DNA of 64,000 bases from Gordonia soli NBRC 108243 (GTDB taxonomy: Bacteria; Actinomycetota; Actinomycetes; Mycobacteriales; Mycobacteriaceae), in assembly GCF_000334455.1 (NCBI RefSeq), contig NZ_BANX01000033.1, forward strand, positions 62,001 through 126,000. Direction: 5' to 3'. Position 1 is the first letter of the stretch; the number at the start of each line of letters is the position of its first letter. Positions 16,394 to 25,267 of the stretch are shown here, one piece after another. The notes under the pieces were generated by a model. The model was not told where the DNA came from and did not search any database. It worked only from the letters and a program-made list of their open reading frames with translations. The position numbers were made by a program, and so were the translations under genes.

Positions 16394-19300
16394 TCACGAC
16401 TCTGAACGGCCCTCGATATCGCCCTCGGCCTCGAGGTAGACCCGACGCAGACCGTCGAGCAGCTCCGACGGCGGCTCGTGCCAGAGATCGCGTTCGACTG
16501 CCTCCAGCAGGCGCTCGGCGATACCGTGCAGGGCCCACGGGTTCGAGGCGCGCATGAACTCCTGGTTCTGCTCATCCAGTACGTAGGCCTCGGTCAGCTT
16601 CTCGTACATCCAGTCGGCGACGACGTCGGTCGTCGCGTCGTAGCCGAAGAGGTAGTCGACGGTGGCCGCCATCTCGAACGCGCCCTTGTATCCGTGCCGT
16701 TGCATCGCTGCGATCCAGCGAGGATTCACCACTCGGGCGCGGAACACCCGGCTGGTCTCTTCCGACAGGGTCCGCGTGCGCACCGAGTCCGGTCGGGTGC
16801 TGTCGCCGATGTACGCCTCCGGAGCGCTACCGGTGAGTGCGCGCACCGTGGCGACCATGCCGCCGTGGTACTGGAAGTAGTCGTCGGAGTCGGCGATGTC
16901 GTGCTCGCGGGTGTCGGTGTTCTTCGCCGCGACCGCGATGCGCTTGTAGGCCGCCCGCATGTCGTCGACGGCTGGCACCCCGGCGAGGTCGCGCCCATAG
17001 GCGTACCCGCCCCACTCGGTGTAGACGCGTGCGAGGTCATCATCGCTGCGCCACTGCCGGGAGTCGATCAGCTGGAGCAGACCCGCGCCGTAGGTGCCGG
17101 GCTTGGAGCCGAAGACCCGGGTGATGGCCCGACGATGATCGCCGTGCTCGGCCATCGAGGCGCGGACGTGTGCAGCGACGAAGTTCTGCTCGTCGGACTC
17201 GTCGGCACCGGCGGCGAGGGCGACCGCGTCGTCGAGCATGGTGACCACGTGGGGGAACGCGTCGCGGAAGAATCCGGAGATGCGCACGGTGACGTCGATG
17301 CGCGGACGTCCCAACTCCTCGAGTTCGATCAACTCGAGCCTCGTCACCCGGCGCGACGCCTCATCCCAGACCGGCATCACGCCGAGCAGCGCCAGTACCT
17401 CCGCGATGTCGTCGCCGGAGGTACGCATCGCGCTGGTCCCCCACACCGACAGACCGACCGACGCCGGATGGTGACCGTGGTCGGTGAGGTAGCGCTCCAC
17501 CAGCGAGTCGGCCATCGCCCGGCCGGTCTCCCAGGCCAGTCGCGACGGGACCGCCATCGGGTCGACCGAGTAGAAGTTGCGACCGGTCGGCAGGACGTTG
17601 ATGAGTCCACGCAGCGGGGAGCCGCTGGGGCCTGCCGGGATGAAGCCCCCGTCGAGCGCGTGCAGGACACGGGTGATCTCGAGATCGGTCTGACGCAGCC
17701 GTGGTACCACCTCGCGTGCGGCGAAGCGCAGCACATCCCCCACCGCATCCGGATGTCCGGCCGCGACGGCATCGACCGCCTCCTCGGTCCACTCGGACTT
17801 CGCGAGCGTCGCGACCAACTCCCGGGCGGTGTGCTCGACAGCGTCGACGTCGCCTCGTGCGGCCGAGCCGTCCTCGACGAGTCCGAGGGCCTCGCGCAGG
17901 CCGGGAAGAGCGGACGTCCCGCCCCACAGCTGGCGCGCGCGCAGCATGGCGACGACGAGATCGACCTCGGCGTCGTCGGCGGGCGCCTCACCGAGAACGT
18001 GTAGTCCGTCGCGGATCTGCACGTCCTTGATCTCGCACAGCCATCCGTCGACATGCAGGAGCATGTCGTCGAAGACCTCTTCGTCGGGCCGTTCGGTCAG
18101 CCCGAGATCATGGTCCATCTTCGCGGCTGTCAGCAGCGTCCAGATCTGCTGTCGGATCGCGGGCAGCTTCGCCGGGTCCAGCGCCGAGATGTTGGCGTGC
18201 TCGTCGAGCAGTTGTTCGAGGCGCGAGATGTCGCCGTAGGACTCTGCACGCGCCATCGGCGGGATCAGGTGATCCACGAGGACCGCGTGCGCCCGCCGCT
18301 TGGCCTGGGTGCCCTCACCGGGGTCGTTGACCAGGAACGGGTAGATCAGCGGCAGGTCGCCCAGCGCGGCGTCGGTGCCGCAGTCCGCCGACATGCCGAG
18401 CGTCTTGCCCGGTAGCCACTCGAGGTTGCCGTGTTTGCCGACGTGGACGATCGCATCCGCCCCGAAACCGCTGATGGGGTCGTCGATGCCGGCGTGACCG
18501 GCGGCCACCCAGTGATACGACGCCAGATAGTGGTGCGACGGTGGCAGATCGGGATCGTGATAGATCGCGACGGGGTTCTCCCCGAACCCGCGCGGGGGCT
18601 GGACCATGATCACCGTGTTGCCGAACGGCAACGCGGCGACGACGATGTCGCCCTCCGGGTTCTGGGACGTGTCCACGAAGAGCTCGCCCGGCGCCGGTCC
18701 CCAGTGCTCCTCCACCGAGCTCCGCAGACCGGCGGGAAGGGTGGCGAACCATGCGCGGTAGTCGGCGGCGGGAACGCGGATCGGGTTGGCGGCCAACGCT
18801 TCCTCGGTCAGCCAGTCGGCGTCTTGCCCGCCGGCCGCGATGATCGCGTGGATCAGGGCATCCGAATCGTCCTCGGCCAGCCCGGGGATCGCGTCGTCAC
18901 CGGACTCCGGACCGAGGTCGTAGCCGGCACCGCGCATGGCTGCGAGGAGTCGCAACAGGCTGCGCGGGGTGTCGAGGCCGACCGCGTTGCCGATCCGTGC
19001 ATGTTTGGTCGGGTACGCCGACAACATGATCGCGATCCGCCGCTCGCCGACGTCGGTGCGTCGCAGCCGGGCGTGCGCCAGCGCGATGCCCGCCACCCGT
19101 CCGCAGCGTTCGTGGTCGGGCTGGTACCAGGGCAGGCCGTTCTCGTCGAACTCCTTGAACGAGAAGGGCACGGTGATGATCCGCCCGTCGAACTCCGGGA
19201 CGGCGACCTGGGTCGCGACATCGAGCGGGGACAGACCGTCGTCGGTGGCCTCCCAGTCGGCGCGGGAGCCGGTCAGACACAGACCCTGCAGGATCGGGAC

Positions 19301-20029
19301 GTCGAGCGCGGCGAGACGCTCGATGTTCCATGCCTCGTCGTCGCCTCCCGCCGACGCCGTGGCCGGGGTGGCGCCGCCTGCCGCGAGCACCGTGACCACG
19401 AGGGTGTCGGCGGTCGAGAGAAGGTCGATCAGGTCGTCGGGAGCGGTCCGCAACGACGAGCAGAAGACCGGGAGCGCCCGCCCGCCACGTGCCTCGATGG
19501 CTGCACTGAGGGCGTCGATGTACCGGGTGTTGCCTGCCAGATGCTGCGCGCGGTAGTACAGGACGGCCACCGTCGGTGCGTCGTCGGTGACCTCGGCTGT
19601 CGGGGTGCGTTCGAGTACGCCCCATCCAGGCGTCTCGCGCGGCGGCTCGAAGCCGAAGCCGGTCAGCAGGACCGTGTCGGACAGGAACCGGTGGACCTGT
19701 TCGAGGTTGCCGACACCACCGGCCGCGAGGTAGTTGTGCGCTTCCGCTGCGACACCGGTGGGCACGGTCGACAACGCCATCAGGTCCGGATCCGGTTGCT
19801 GCTCCCCTGACAGCACCACAGTCGGCAGACCGCGGTCGAGGACCGCCGTCAGACCGTCTTCCCACGCCCGGACACCGCCCAGGAGTCGAACGATCACCAG
19901 GTCGACGCCGTCGGTGAGTTCGGGGATCTCGTCGACGAGGACTCGGGACGGATTCGCGACGCGGTACTCGGCATCGGCGGCGTGCGCGGTGACGAGGTCG
20001 GTGTCCGACGTCGACAGCAGCAGGATCAT
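16394..20029 (-). CDS. cobN: Cobaltochelatase large subunit CobN
   Basis: 1211 residues, the normal size for CobN. It is the large subunit of the ATP-dependent chelatase that inserts cobalt into hydrogenobyrinic acid a,c-diamide in the aerobic B12 pathway, working with AAA+ and MIDAS-type partners not in this window. Recognisable blocks are LIVRLLGGVRAWEDGL (N-terminus), VHVGKHGNLEWLPGKTLG (about 525), FYSVDPMAVPSRLAWETG and LSVWGTSAMRTSGDD (about 810-880), YGAGLLQLIDSRQW and RHGYKGAFEMAATVDYLFG. The start ATG has a GGAGGAG ribosome-binding site and lies behind a cobalamin riboswitch. Confidence 0.97.
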   Translation of the reverse strand: MILLLSTSDTDLVTAHAADAEYRVANPSRVLVDEIPELTDGVDLVIVRLLGGVRAWEDGLTAVLDRGLPTVVLSGEQQPDPDLMALSTVPTGVAAEAHNYLAAGGVGNLEQVHRFLSDTVLLTGFGFEPPRETPGWGVLERTPTAEVTDDAPTVAVLYYRAQHLAGNTRYIDALSAAIEARGGRALPVFCSSLRTAPDDLIDLLSTADTLVVTVLAAGGATPATASAGGDDEAWNIERLAALDVPILQGLCLTGSRADWEATDDGLSPLDVATQVAVPEFDGRIITVPFSFKEFDENGLPWYQPDHERCGRVAGIALAHARLRRTDVGERRIAIMLSAYPTKHARIGNAVGLDTPRSLLRLLAAMRGAGYDLGPESGDDAIPGLAEDDSDALIHAIIAAGGQDADWLTEEALAANPIRVPAADYRAWFATLPAGLRSSVEEHWGPAPGELFVDTSQNPEGDIVVAALPFGNTVIMVQPPRGFGENPVAIYHDPDLPPSHHYLASYHWVAAGHAGIDDPISGFGADAIVHVGKHGNLEWLPGKTLGMSADCGTDAALGDLPLIYPFLVNDPGEGTQAKRRAHAVLVDHLIPPMARAESYGDISRLEQLLDEHANISALDPAKLPAIRQQIWTLLTAAKMDHDLGLTERPDEEVFDDMLLHVDGWLCEIKDVQIRDGLHVLGEAPADDAEVDLVVAMLRARQLWGGTSALPGLREALGLVEDGSAARGDVDAVEHTARELVATLAKSEWTEEAVDAVAAGHPDAVGDVLRFAAREVVPRLRQTDLEITRVLHALDGGFIPAGPSGSPLRGLINVLPTGRNFYSVDPMAVPSRLAWETGRAMADSLVERYLTDHGHHPASVGLSVWGTSAMRTSGDDIAEVLALLGVMPVWDEASRRVTRLELIELEELGRPRIDVTVRISGFFRDAFPHVVTMLDDAVALAAGADESDEQNFVAAHVRASMAEHGDHRRAITRVFGSKPGTYGAGLLQLIDSRQWRSDDDLARVYTEWGGYAYGRDLAGVPAVDDMRAAYKRIAVAAKNTDTREHDIADSDDYFQYHGGMVATVRALTGSAPEAYIGDSTRPDSVRTRTLSEETSRVFRARVVNPRWIAAMQRHGYKGAFEMAATVDYLFGYDATTDVVADWMYEKLTEAYVLDEQNQEFMRASNPWALHGIAERLLEAVERDLWHEPPSELLDGLRRVYLEAEGDIEGRSES

Positions 20030-20049
20030 GGGGCTCCTCCCCGGGTCTC

Positions 20050-20189
20050 GCGCCCGGATGGTGTGACGACAACGTGCCGGCGCCGAGAGGCGAGGTCTGA
20101 CTCCGACCGGGCGGCACCGGCAGACGGTGCCGAGGTCGTCACAGTGGCGCGACCGCGCCGGATTCGCACCGGCTTCTGCGACTCTCGGT
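20050..20189 (-). ncRNA. Cobalamin (B12) riboswitch controlling cobN
   Basis: The minus-strand leader contains the diagnostic elements in order. First is AGCCGGTGCGAATCCGGC, next GCGCCACTGTGA (B12-box core, 20139-20150), then a CGGCACCG/CGGTGCCG stem (20112-20132), then GAGTCAGACC (20094-20103). Below them a CCGGG/CCCGG hairpin directly precedes the GGAGGAG ribosome-binding site of cobN, a plausible expression platform acting on translation. The outer boundary is estimated from the predicted transcription start near 20189. Confidence 0.92.
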
Positions 20190-20195
20190 GGTCCA

Positions 20196-20220
20196 ACCCT
20201 AGGTCAGCGCGGTCTACGGT
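20196..20220. promoter_or_regulatory. Divergent cobN / cobG promoter elements
   Basis: TAGGGT on the minus strand (20196-20201) is placed to start the cobN leader about 7 bases later. TACGGT on the plus strand (20215-20220) lies 6 bases before the cobG GTG, which implies a leaderless cobG message. The two elements are 13 bases apart, so the promoters overlap. Confidence 0.5.
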
Positions 20221-20226
20221 GGAACG

Positions 20227-21441
20227 GTGACCCGGACACCAGGACACCCCGGAACGGAACGGTCGGCCACCGACCGTTGTCCCGGTGTGTTCAGCACCCA
20301 CAGCGCCGCCGACGGCGCGATGGCACGAATCCGGTTACCGGGTGGGTTACTCCGGCCCGACCAGCTGCTCCTGCTGTCCGCGGCGGCCGACACCCACGCC
20401 GACGGACATCTCGAGCTCACCGCCCGGGCCAACCTGCAGATCCGCGGCATCCGGGACGTCGAGGCCGTCGCGGACGCCGTGGTCGCTGCCGGACTGGCCC
20501 CGAGCGAAACACATGAGAAAGCGCGCAACATCGAGGTCTCTCCGCTGACCGGCCGGATCGGCGGCGTCACCGACGTGCGGCCCCTGGCCGACGATCTCGA
20601 TCGCGCCCTGCGTGCCGATGACTCCCTCGCCGAACTCTCCGGTCGATTCCTGTTCGGACTCGACGACGGTCGCGGCGACATCCTGGCGCAGCGACCCGAT
20701 GCCTGCGCAGTGGCCTTCTCCACCGATGACGGCGCCGTCGGTGCGCTCATCGCCGTCGACGGCGCGATCATCGGCGAGGTCGACCACCTCGACGCCGTGC
20801 CCGCCGCACTGCTGGACGTCGCGCGCGAGACCACCGGCAACGGTGAGATCTGGCGGGTCCGTGACCTCGGTGACGTCGACCGTGCGGAGCTGCTGGGCAG
20901 GATCGGCGACCGACTGCAGCCGGCGTCGACGACCGAGCTGACCCCGCTACCCGACCCCTCACCGCTGGTCGGCTGGTTCGAGCAGGACGAGGGACAGATC
21001 CTCCTCGGGGCGGTGGTCGAACTCGCGCGAATCCCCGCACGGCTGGCCGAGTTCCTGGCCGCCATCGACACACCGATCATCATCACGCCGCACCGCGAGA
21101 TCCTGATCTGCGACCTGGCCGAGGGCGTCGCCGACACCGTCGTCCGTGTACTGGCCCCGATGGGCCTGATCCTCGACGCGAACTCGCCGTGGGCGGCGGT
21201 GAGCTGCTGCGTGGGTGCCCCCGGATGCGGCAACGCCCTCGCGCCGGTCCGGGCAGACCTGGTCGAGCGCGTCGCCGACGACGACCCCGTCACCGAGCGT
21301 GAGCACTGGGTCGGGTGCTCCCGCGGGTGCGGGGCGCCCCAGGGGGCACATCTGCGTGTCGAGGCCACCGACGAGGGGTACCGCACCGAACCCCGCGGCA
21401 TCGACCCCGACGGCGTCGGACCCGACCGCGCCGACACGTGA
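20227..21441 (+). CDS. cobG: Precorrin-3B synthase CobG
   Basis: 404 residues. CobG is the oxygen-dependent ring-contraction monooxygenase of aerobic B12 synthesis (precorrin-3A to precorrin-3B) and belongs to the nitrite/sulfite reductase fold. Visible features are the ferredoxin-like repeat (ARIRLPGGLLRPDQL, ELTARANLQIRGI) and the Fe-S cluster cysteines in SCCVGAPGCGNAL (about 325) and WVGCSRGCGAPQ (about 362). GTG 20227 follows a TACGGT box by 6 bases. It heads the cobG-cobH-cobIJ set and shows that the pathway is the aerobic one. Confidence 0.95.
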   Translation: MTRTPGHPGTERSATDRCPGVFSTHSAADGAMARIRLPGGLLRPDQLLLLSAAADTHADGHLELTARANLQIRGIRDVEAVADAVVAAGLAPSETHEKARNIEVSPLTGRIGGVTDVRPLADDLDRALRADDSLAELSGRFLFGLDDGRGDILAQRPDACAVAFSTDDGAVGALIAVDGAIIGEVDHLDAVPAALLDVARETTGNGEIWRVRDLGDVDRAELLGRIGDRLQPASTTELTPLPDPSPLVGWFEQDEGQILLGAVVELARIPARLAEFLAAIDTPIIITPHREILICDLAEGVADTVVRVLAPMGLILDANSPWAAVSCCVGAPGCGNALAPVRADLVERVADDDPVTEREHWVGCSRGCGAPQGAHLRVEATDEGYRTEPRGIDPDGVGPDRADT

Positions 21442-21505
21442 CCTGCCGGCCGTGCAGCGGTCGGTCGCCGACGCCGCGGGCCACGTCGTTAGGCTGGCCT
21501 GCATC

Positions 21506-22129
21506 ATGACCGAATACCTGCGCGACGGCGCGGCGATCTATCGCGAGTCCTTCGCCACCATCCGTGCCGAGTCCGACCTCGCCGGATTCGCCGACGACGT
21601 CGCGACCGTGGTGGTGCGGATGATCCACGCTTGCGGCCAGACCGATCTGACCACCGATGTGGTGGCCACGCCCGGTGTCGTGGACGCCGCGCGCGGAGCG
21701 CTGCGCGCGGGCGCACCGATCCTGTGCGACGCGAACATGGTCGCCTCGGGCGTCACGCGACGTCGACTCCCCGCGGACAACGAGGTGCTCTGCTTTCTCG
21801 GTGAGCCAGGCCTGCCCGAGCTGGCGGCGCGTATGGAGACGACGAGAACAGCTGCGGCACTGCAGTTCTGGCTCCCGCGTCTGGAGGGCGCCGTGGTCGC
21901 CATCGGAAACGCACCCACTGCGCTGTTCGCGCTGCTCGATCTGATCGACGACGGGGCCCCGCGGCCGGCCGCGATCGTCGGCGCACCCGTCGGCTTCATC
22001 GGCGCCGCGGAGTCGTGCGAGCTGCTCTCCACGCGAGAGGATCTCGAGTTCATCACAGTACGCGGCCGACGCGGCGGATCGGCCATCACCGCAGCCGCAC
22101 TCAACGCACTCGCGGACCCGGCCGAATGA
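21506..22129 (+). CDS. cobH: Precorrin-8X methylmutase CobH
   Basis: 207 residues, the typical length. It moves the C11 methyl group to C12, converting precorrin-8X to hydrogenobyrinic acid. The catalytic His41 is in VVRMIHACGQTD. PILCDANMVASGVTRRRLP and VGAPVGFIGAAESKEL-like text (here AAESCEL) are family signatures. The ATG at 21506 gives the standard N-terminus (EYLRDGAAIYRESFATIR). Its stop overlaps the cobIJ start (ATGA). It lies 64 bases after cobG; a TAGGCT at 21490 might add an internal promoter. Confidence 0.96.
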   Translation: MTEYLRDGAAIYRESFATIRAESDLAGFADDVATVVVRMIHACGQTDLTTDVVATPGVVDAARGALRAGAPILCDANMVASGVTRRRLPADNEVLCFLGEPGLPELAARMETTRTAAALQFWLPRLEGAVVAIGNAPTALFALLDLIDDGAPRPAAIVGAPVGFIGAAESCELLSTREDLEFITVRGRRGGSAITAAALNALADPAE

Positions 22130-23652
22130 CGCCATCGGTCGAGTCCGGTCCCGCGCCCACGACGCCCGGTGTCCTGTGGGGCGTCGGACTGGGTCCGGGC
22201 GACAGCGAACTGGTCACGGTGAAAGCCGCACGACTCATCGGCGCTGCCGATGTGATCGCGTACCACTCTGCGCGCCATGGCAACAGCATCGCCCGCTCGG
22301 TCGCCGAGCCGTATCTGAGCGAAGGTCAGATCGAAGAGCGACTGATGTATCCCGTGACCACGGAGACGACAGACCATCCCGGTGGCTACGCCGGTGCACT
22401 CGCGGATTTCTACACCGAGAGCGCCGAGCGACTGGCGATCCACCTGCGCGCGGGGCGTGACGTGGTGCTTCTCGCCGAGGGGGATCCGCTCTTCTTCAGC
22501 TCGTACATGCACATGCACAAGCGGTTGGCCGACGAGTTCGATGCACGCATCGTCCCCGGAGTGACCTCGGTCAGCGCATCCTCGGCGGCGCTGGGTATCC
22601 CGTTGGTCGAGGGCGAGGAAACGCTGACGGTGGTCCCGGGCACCGCCGACCCGGCAGAGCTGGAGGCACGCTTCCGATCCGGTGATGCCATCGCCGTAAT
22701 GAAACTCGGTCGGACATTCGGTCGGGTGCGGGACGCACTCGAGCGCGCCGGTCGTCTCGACGAGGCCTGGTATGTGGAGCGCGCCTCGACGTCCGTGCAG
22801 AAGGTTGCGGCGGTCGCCGACGTCGATCCTGCCGAGGTCCCCTACTTCTCGATGGTCGTGGTACCGAGCCCGCGGAACAATCCGCGTGCCACCGCAGCGA
22901 CGTCGGTGGGCGGCGAGGTCGTGGTGGTCGGGCTCGGGCCCGGCGACGACGCGTGGACCACCCCACAGGTGCGTGCCGAACTCACGGGAGCGACCGACCT
23001 GGTCGGGTACAGCACCTACCTCCGGCGCGTCTCGGCCCGCCCCGGACAGCGTGTCCATGCCAGTGACAACCGCGTCGAGTCCGAACGTGCCGAGTTCGCA
23101 CTGGATCTCGCGCAGCGCGGCGGACGCGTCGTCGTGGTCTCGTCCGGCGATCCCGGGGTGTTCGCGATGGCGACGGCCGTCGCGGAGATCGCCGCCGAGC
23201 CGCGCTGGCACGACGTCCCGGTGCGCGTGGTCCCCGGAGTGACGGCGGCGACGGCGGTCGCCGCAGCGGTCGGCGCACCGCTCGGTCACGACTTCGCCGT
23301 GGTGTCGCTGTCGGATCGTTTGAAACCGTGGTCGGTGATCGCCGATCGCATCCGGCATGCCGTGGAGGCGGACCTCGTGGTCGCGATCTACAACCCAGGT
23401 AGCGCCAGCCGCACCTGGCAGGTCCCCGCGCTCGTCGAGTTGCTCACCGAGGCCGGGGCCGCAGACCGGATCCTGATCGTCGGGCGCGACGTCGGCGGCC
23501 CGACGCAGTCACTCACCACCACCACCGTGTGCGAGCTCGACCCCGCCGTCGTCGACATGCGAACGCTGCTGATCGTCGGGTCGTCGGCGACGCGAGTGAT
23601 CGACCGCCCTGCCGGGCCGCTGGCATTCACCCCGCGCCGGCACGTCGACTGA
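22126..23652 (+). CDS. cobIJ: Fused precorrin-2 C20- and precorrin-3B C17-methyltransferase CobIJ
   Basis: 508 residues, two SAM-dependent tetrapyrrole methylase domains in one chain. CobI spans about residues 15-245 (WGVGLGPGDSELVTVKA, LLAEGDPLFFSSYMHM, VPGVTSVSASSAALG). CobJ spans about 263-505 (VVGLGPGDDAW, VVVSSGDPGVFAMA, VPGVTAATAVAAAVGAPLG, VAIYNPGSASR). The first methylates precorrin-2 at C20, the second contracts/methylates at C17 after CobG. The same fusion is known in M. tuberculosis (Rv2066). The start ATG overlaps the cobH stop. Confidence 0.96.
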   Translation: MTPSVESGPAPTTPGVLWGVGLGPGDSELVTVKAARLIGAADVIAYHSARHGNSIARSVAEPYLSEGQIEERLMYPVTTETTDHPGGYAGALADFYTESAERLAIHLRAGRDVVLLAEGDPLFFSSYMHMHKRLADEFDARIVPGVTSVSASSAALGIPLVEGEETLTVVPGTADPAELEARFRSGDAIAVMKLGRTFGRVRDALERAGRLDEAWYVERASTSVQKVAAVADVDPAEVPYFSMVVVPSPRNNPRATAATSVGGEVVVVGLGPGDDAWTTPQVRAELTGATDLVGYSTYLRRVSARPGQRVHASDNRVESERAEFALDLAQRGGRVVVVSSGDPGVFAMATAVAEIAAEPRWHDVPVRVVPGVTAATAVAAAVGAPLGHDFAVVSLSDRLKPWSVIADRIRHAVEADLVVAIYNPGSASRTWQVPALVELLTEAGAADRILIVGRDVGGPTQSLTTTTVCELDPAVVDMRTLLIVGSSATRVIDRPAGPLAFTPRRHVD

Positions 23653-23834
23653 ACGACCGCAGCCCTCAGACCGGCCATGCGCCCGATTCGGAAGAACTGG
23701 CATCTCAGCGATCGTCTCCGTGCACAGCGCACAGCAACACTCTCTGAGGTGTCATTTCTCCGGCTACCCGCGACCGAACCCCGATGGGCGGCACTCCCGC
23801 CCCGGCGGACCGCTCCCGTGTCGCACCCCGACGC

Positions 23835-23840
23835 TAGGCT
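23835..23840 (+). promoter_or_regulatory. -10 element of the GyrI-like gene
   Basis: TAGGCT, with a start near 23847, a 20-base leader and a GAGAGG ribosome-binding site before ATG 23868. Confidence 0.4.
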
Positions 23841-23867
23841 CGACCGAACCGATGCGAGAGGCAGCCG

Positions 23868-24482
23868 ATGAAGGTCGATCACAAAAAGGAGATCCTCACC
23901 TACTCCGCGTGGCGCGGTAAGTACACGATCGTGACGGTGGCGCCCGCACGGTTCCTCATGATCGACGGGAGTGGCGATCCCAACACTGCCACAGCGTATT
24001 CCGATGCGATCGCGACCCTGTTCCCGGTGTCGTACGCGCTCAAGTTCCACAGCAGGTCCCACCTCGACAGGGACTATGTGGTGATGCCGCTTGAAGCCCG
24101 ATGGTGGTCGGACGACATGGCGACGTTCACATCGGCGCGTGACAAGTCCCGGTGGCGATGGACCGCGATGATCATGGTCCCGGAGTGGCTGACCGACGCC
24201 GACGTCGAGCAGGCCCGCGCGGATGTCGTCGCCAAAGGTGGCGCTCCGCAGCTGGATGCCCTCCGCGTCGAGGAACTGGACGAGGGGCTCTGCGTCCAGA
24301 CACTGCACGTCGGCCCGTACGACGACGAGGGTCCGCTACTTGCGGACCTCCACGACCGTTTCATCCCCGAGCACGGGCTCGAGCTGACCGGCGTGCATCA
24401 CGAGATCTATCTGAGCGATGCGCGTCGAACGGCGCCGGAGAAGCTGAAGACGATCCTGCGACAACCGGTGTCACGTCGTTAG
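23868..24482 (+). CDS. GyrI-like small-molecule-binding domain protein
   Basis: 204 residues. The opening DHKKEILTYSAWRGKYTIVTVAPARFLMIDG and the later LCVQTLHVGPYDDEGPLLADLH match GyrI-like (SOUL/BRE-type) ligand-binding domains found alone or attached to AraC-type regulators. Single-domain members have been linked to small-molecule hydrolysis or binding, but the ligand here is unknown. No DNA-binding region is attached. The position between the two cob arms is not seen as functionally meaningful. The ATG is supported by a GAGAGG ribosome-binding site. Confidence 0.85.
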   Translation: MKVDHKKEILTYSAWRGKYTIVTVAPARFLMIDGSGDPNTATAYSDAIATLFPVSYALKFHSRSHLDRDYVVMPLEARWWSDDMATFTSARDKSRWRWTAMIMVPEWLTDADVEQARADVVAKGGAPQLDALRVEELDEGLCVQTLHVGPYDDEGPLLADLHDRFIPEHGLELTGVHHEIYLSDARRTAPEKLKTILRQPVSRR

Positions 24483-24490
24483 CCGACCTC

Positions 24491-24505
24491 GCCCGACGGT
24501 CGGGC
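24491..24505. terminator. Compact hairpin between the GyrI-like gene and cobK
   Basis: GCCCGA and TCGGGC pair around a CGG loop in the 29-base convergent gap. It could serve both strands. Confidence 0.45.
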
Positions 24506-24511
24506 AGGCCC

Positions 24512-25267
24512 TCAGTCGAGGTGCCCGCGCACCCAATGCTCGGCTGCCTCGACCGAATGCACAGTCTTCCCGATCGTCGGTTCGTCAGGACGATCGACCA
24601 TCACGACCTCGATCCCGGCATCCGCAGCGGCACGGAGTTTGGCGTGCGTGAGGTCTCCCCCGCTGTTCTTGGTGACCAGCAGGTCGATCTGCCGACCGGA
24701 CAGGATCTGCGCCTCGTCCGCGTAGCTGTAGGGCCCACGCGATTGCAGCAACTCGTGTCGTGCCGGGAGTCTGCCGGTGGGTGGGTCGACGACGCGGATG
24801 AGGTACCAGGCCACCGAATCGTCGGCGAACACCCCGACGTCCTGGCGCCCGGTCGTGAGGAACACCCGGCCCGCACCACGACTGCGCACCGCCTCGGCGG
24901 CAGATGGCATGTCGGGTACCCGGATCCACCGGTCGCTCGCCGACTCCTCCCAGGCAGGGCGCCGGAGTCGGATCAGTGGCACCCCGGTCGAGGACGCGAC
25001 CTCGGCGGCCGATCGGGTGATGGTCGCCGCGAACGGATGCGTCGCGTCGACGATGGCACGCACCCGGTTGTCGACCACCCACTCGCGAAGACCGTCGACA
25101 CCGCCGAAACCTCCGATCCGTACCTCGCCGACAGGCAGTCGCGGCTGCCGGACCCGACCGGCCAGCGAACTGACGACCGGGGTACCCGTAGCGACCAGCC
25201 GTGCGGCGAGCTCGCGGGCTTCACCGGTGCCGCCCAGCAGCAGGATCGGTTCGTCAGCGCTGGTCAT
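24512..25267 (-). CDS. cobK: Precorrin-6A reductase CobK
   Basis: 251 residues. It reduces precorrin-6A to precorrin-6B with NADPH. Family features are ILLLGGTGEARELAARL at the N-terminus, a conserved VDATHPFAATITRSA in the middle and LLVTKNSGGDLTHAKLRAAADAG near the C-terminus. The ATG start at 25267 lies inside the last codons of cobM (14-base overlap), so translation is coupled. It is the last gene of the SDR-cobL-cobM-cobK operon, the order also found in M. tuberculosis (Rv2073c-Rv2070c). Confidence 0.95.
   Translation of the reverse strand: MTSADEPILLLGGTGEARELAARLVATGTPVVSSLAGRVRQPRLPVGEVRIGGFGGVDGLREWVVDNRVRAIVDATHPFAATITRSAAEVASSTGVPLIRLRRPAWEESASDRWIRVPDMPSAAEAVRSRGAGRVFLTTGRQDVGVFADDSVAWYLIRVVDPPTGRLPARHELLQSRGPYSYADEAQILSGRQIDLLVTKNSGGDLTHAKLRAAADAGIEVVMVDRPDEPTIGKTVHSVEAAEHWVRGHLD

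Noticed and set aside
16478..19810. Long plus-strand open frames across cobN
   Set aside because: They are antisense to a full-length, motif-rich cobN, are poor in recognisable motifs, and arise from the high GC content of the codon positions.
21538..23358. 606-codon minus-strand frame opposite cobH/cobIJ
   Set aside because: It lies wholly opposite two well-supported cob genes and has a low-complexity Arg/Ala/Ser composition with no motifs.
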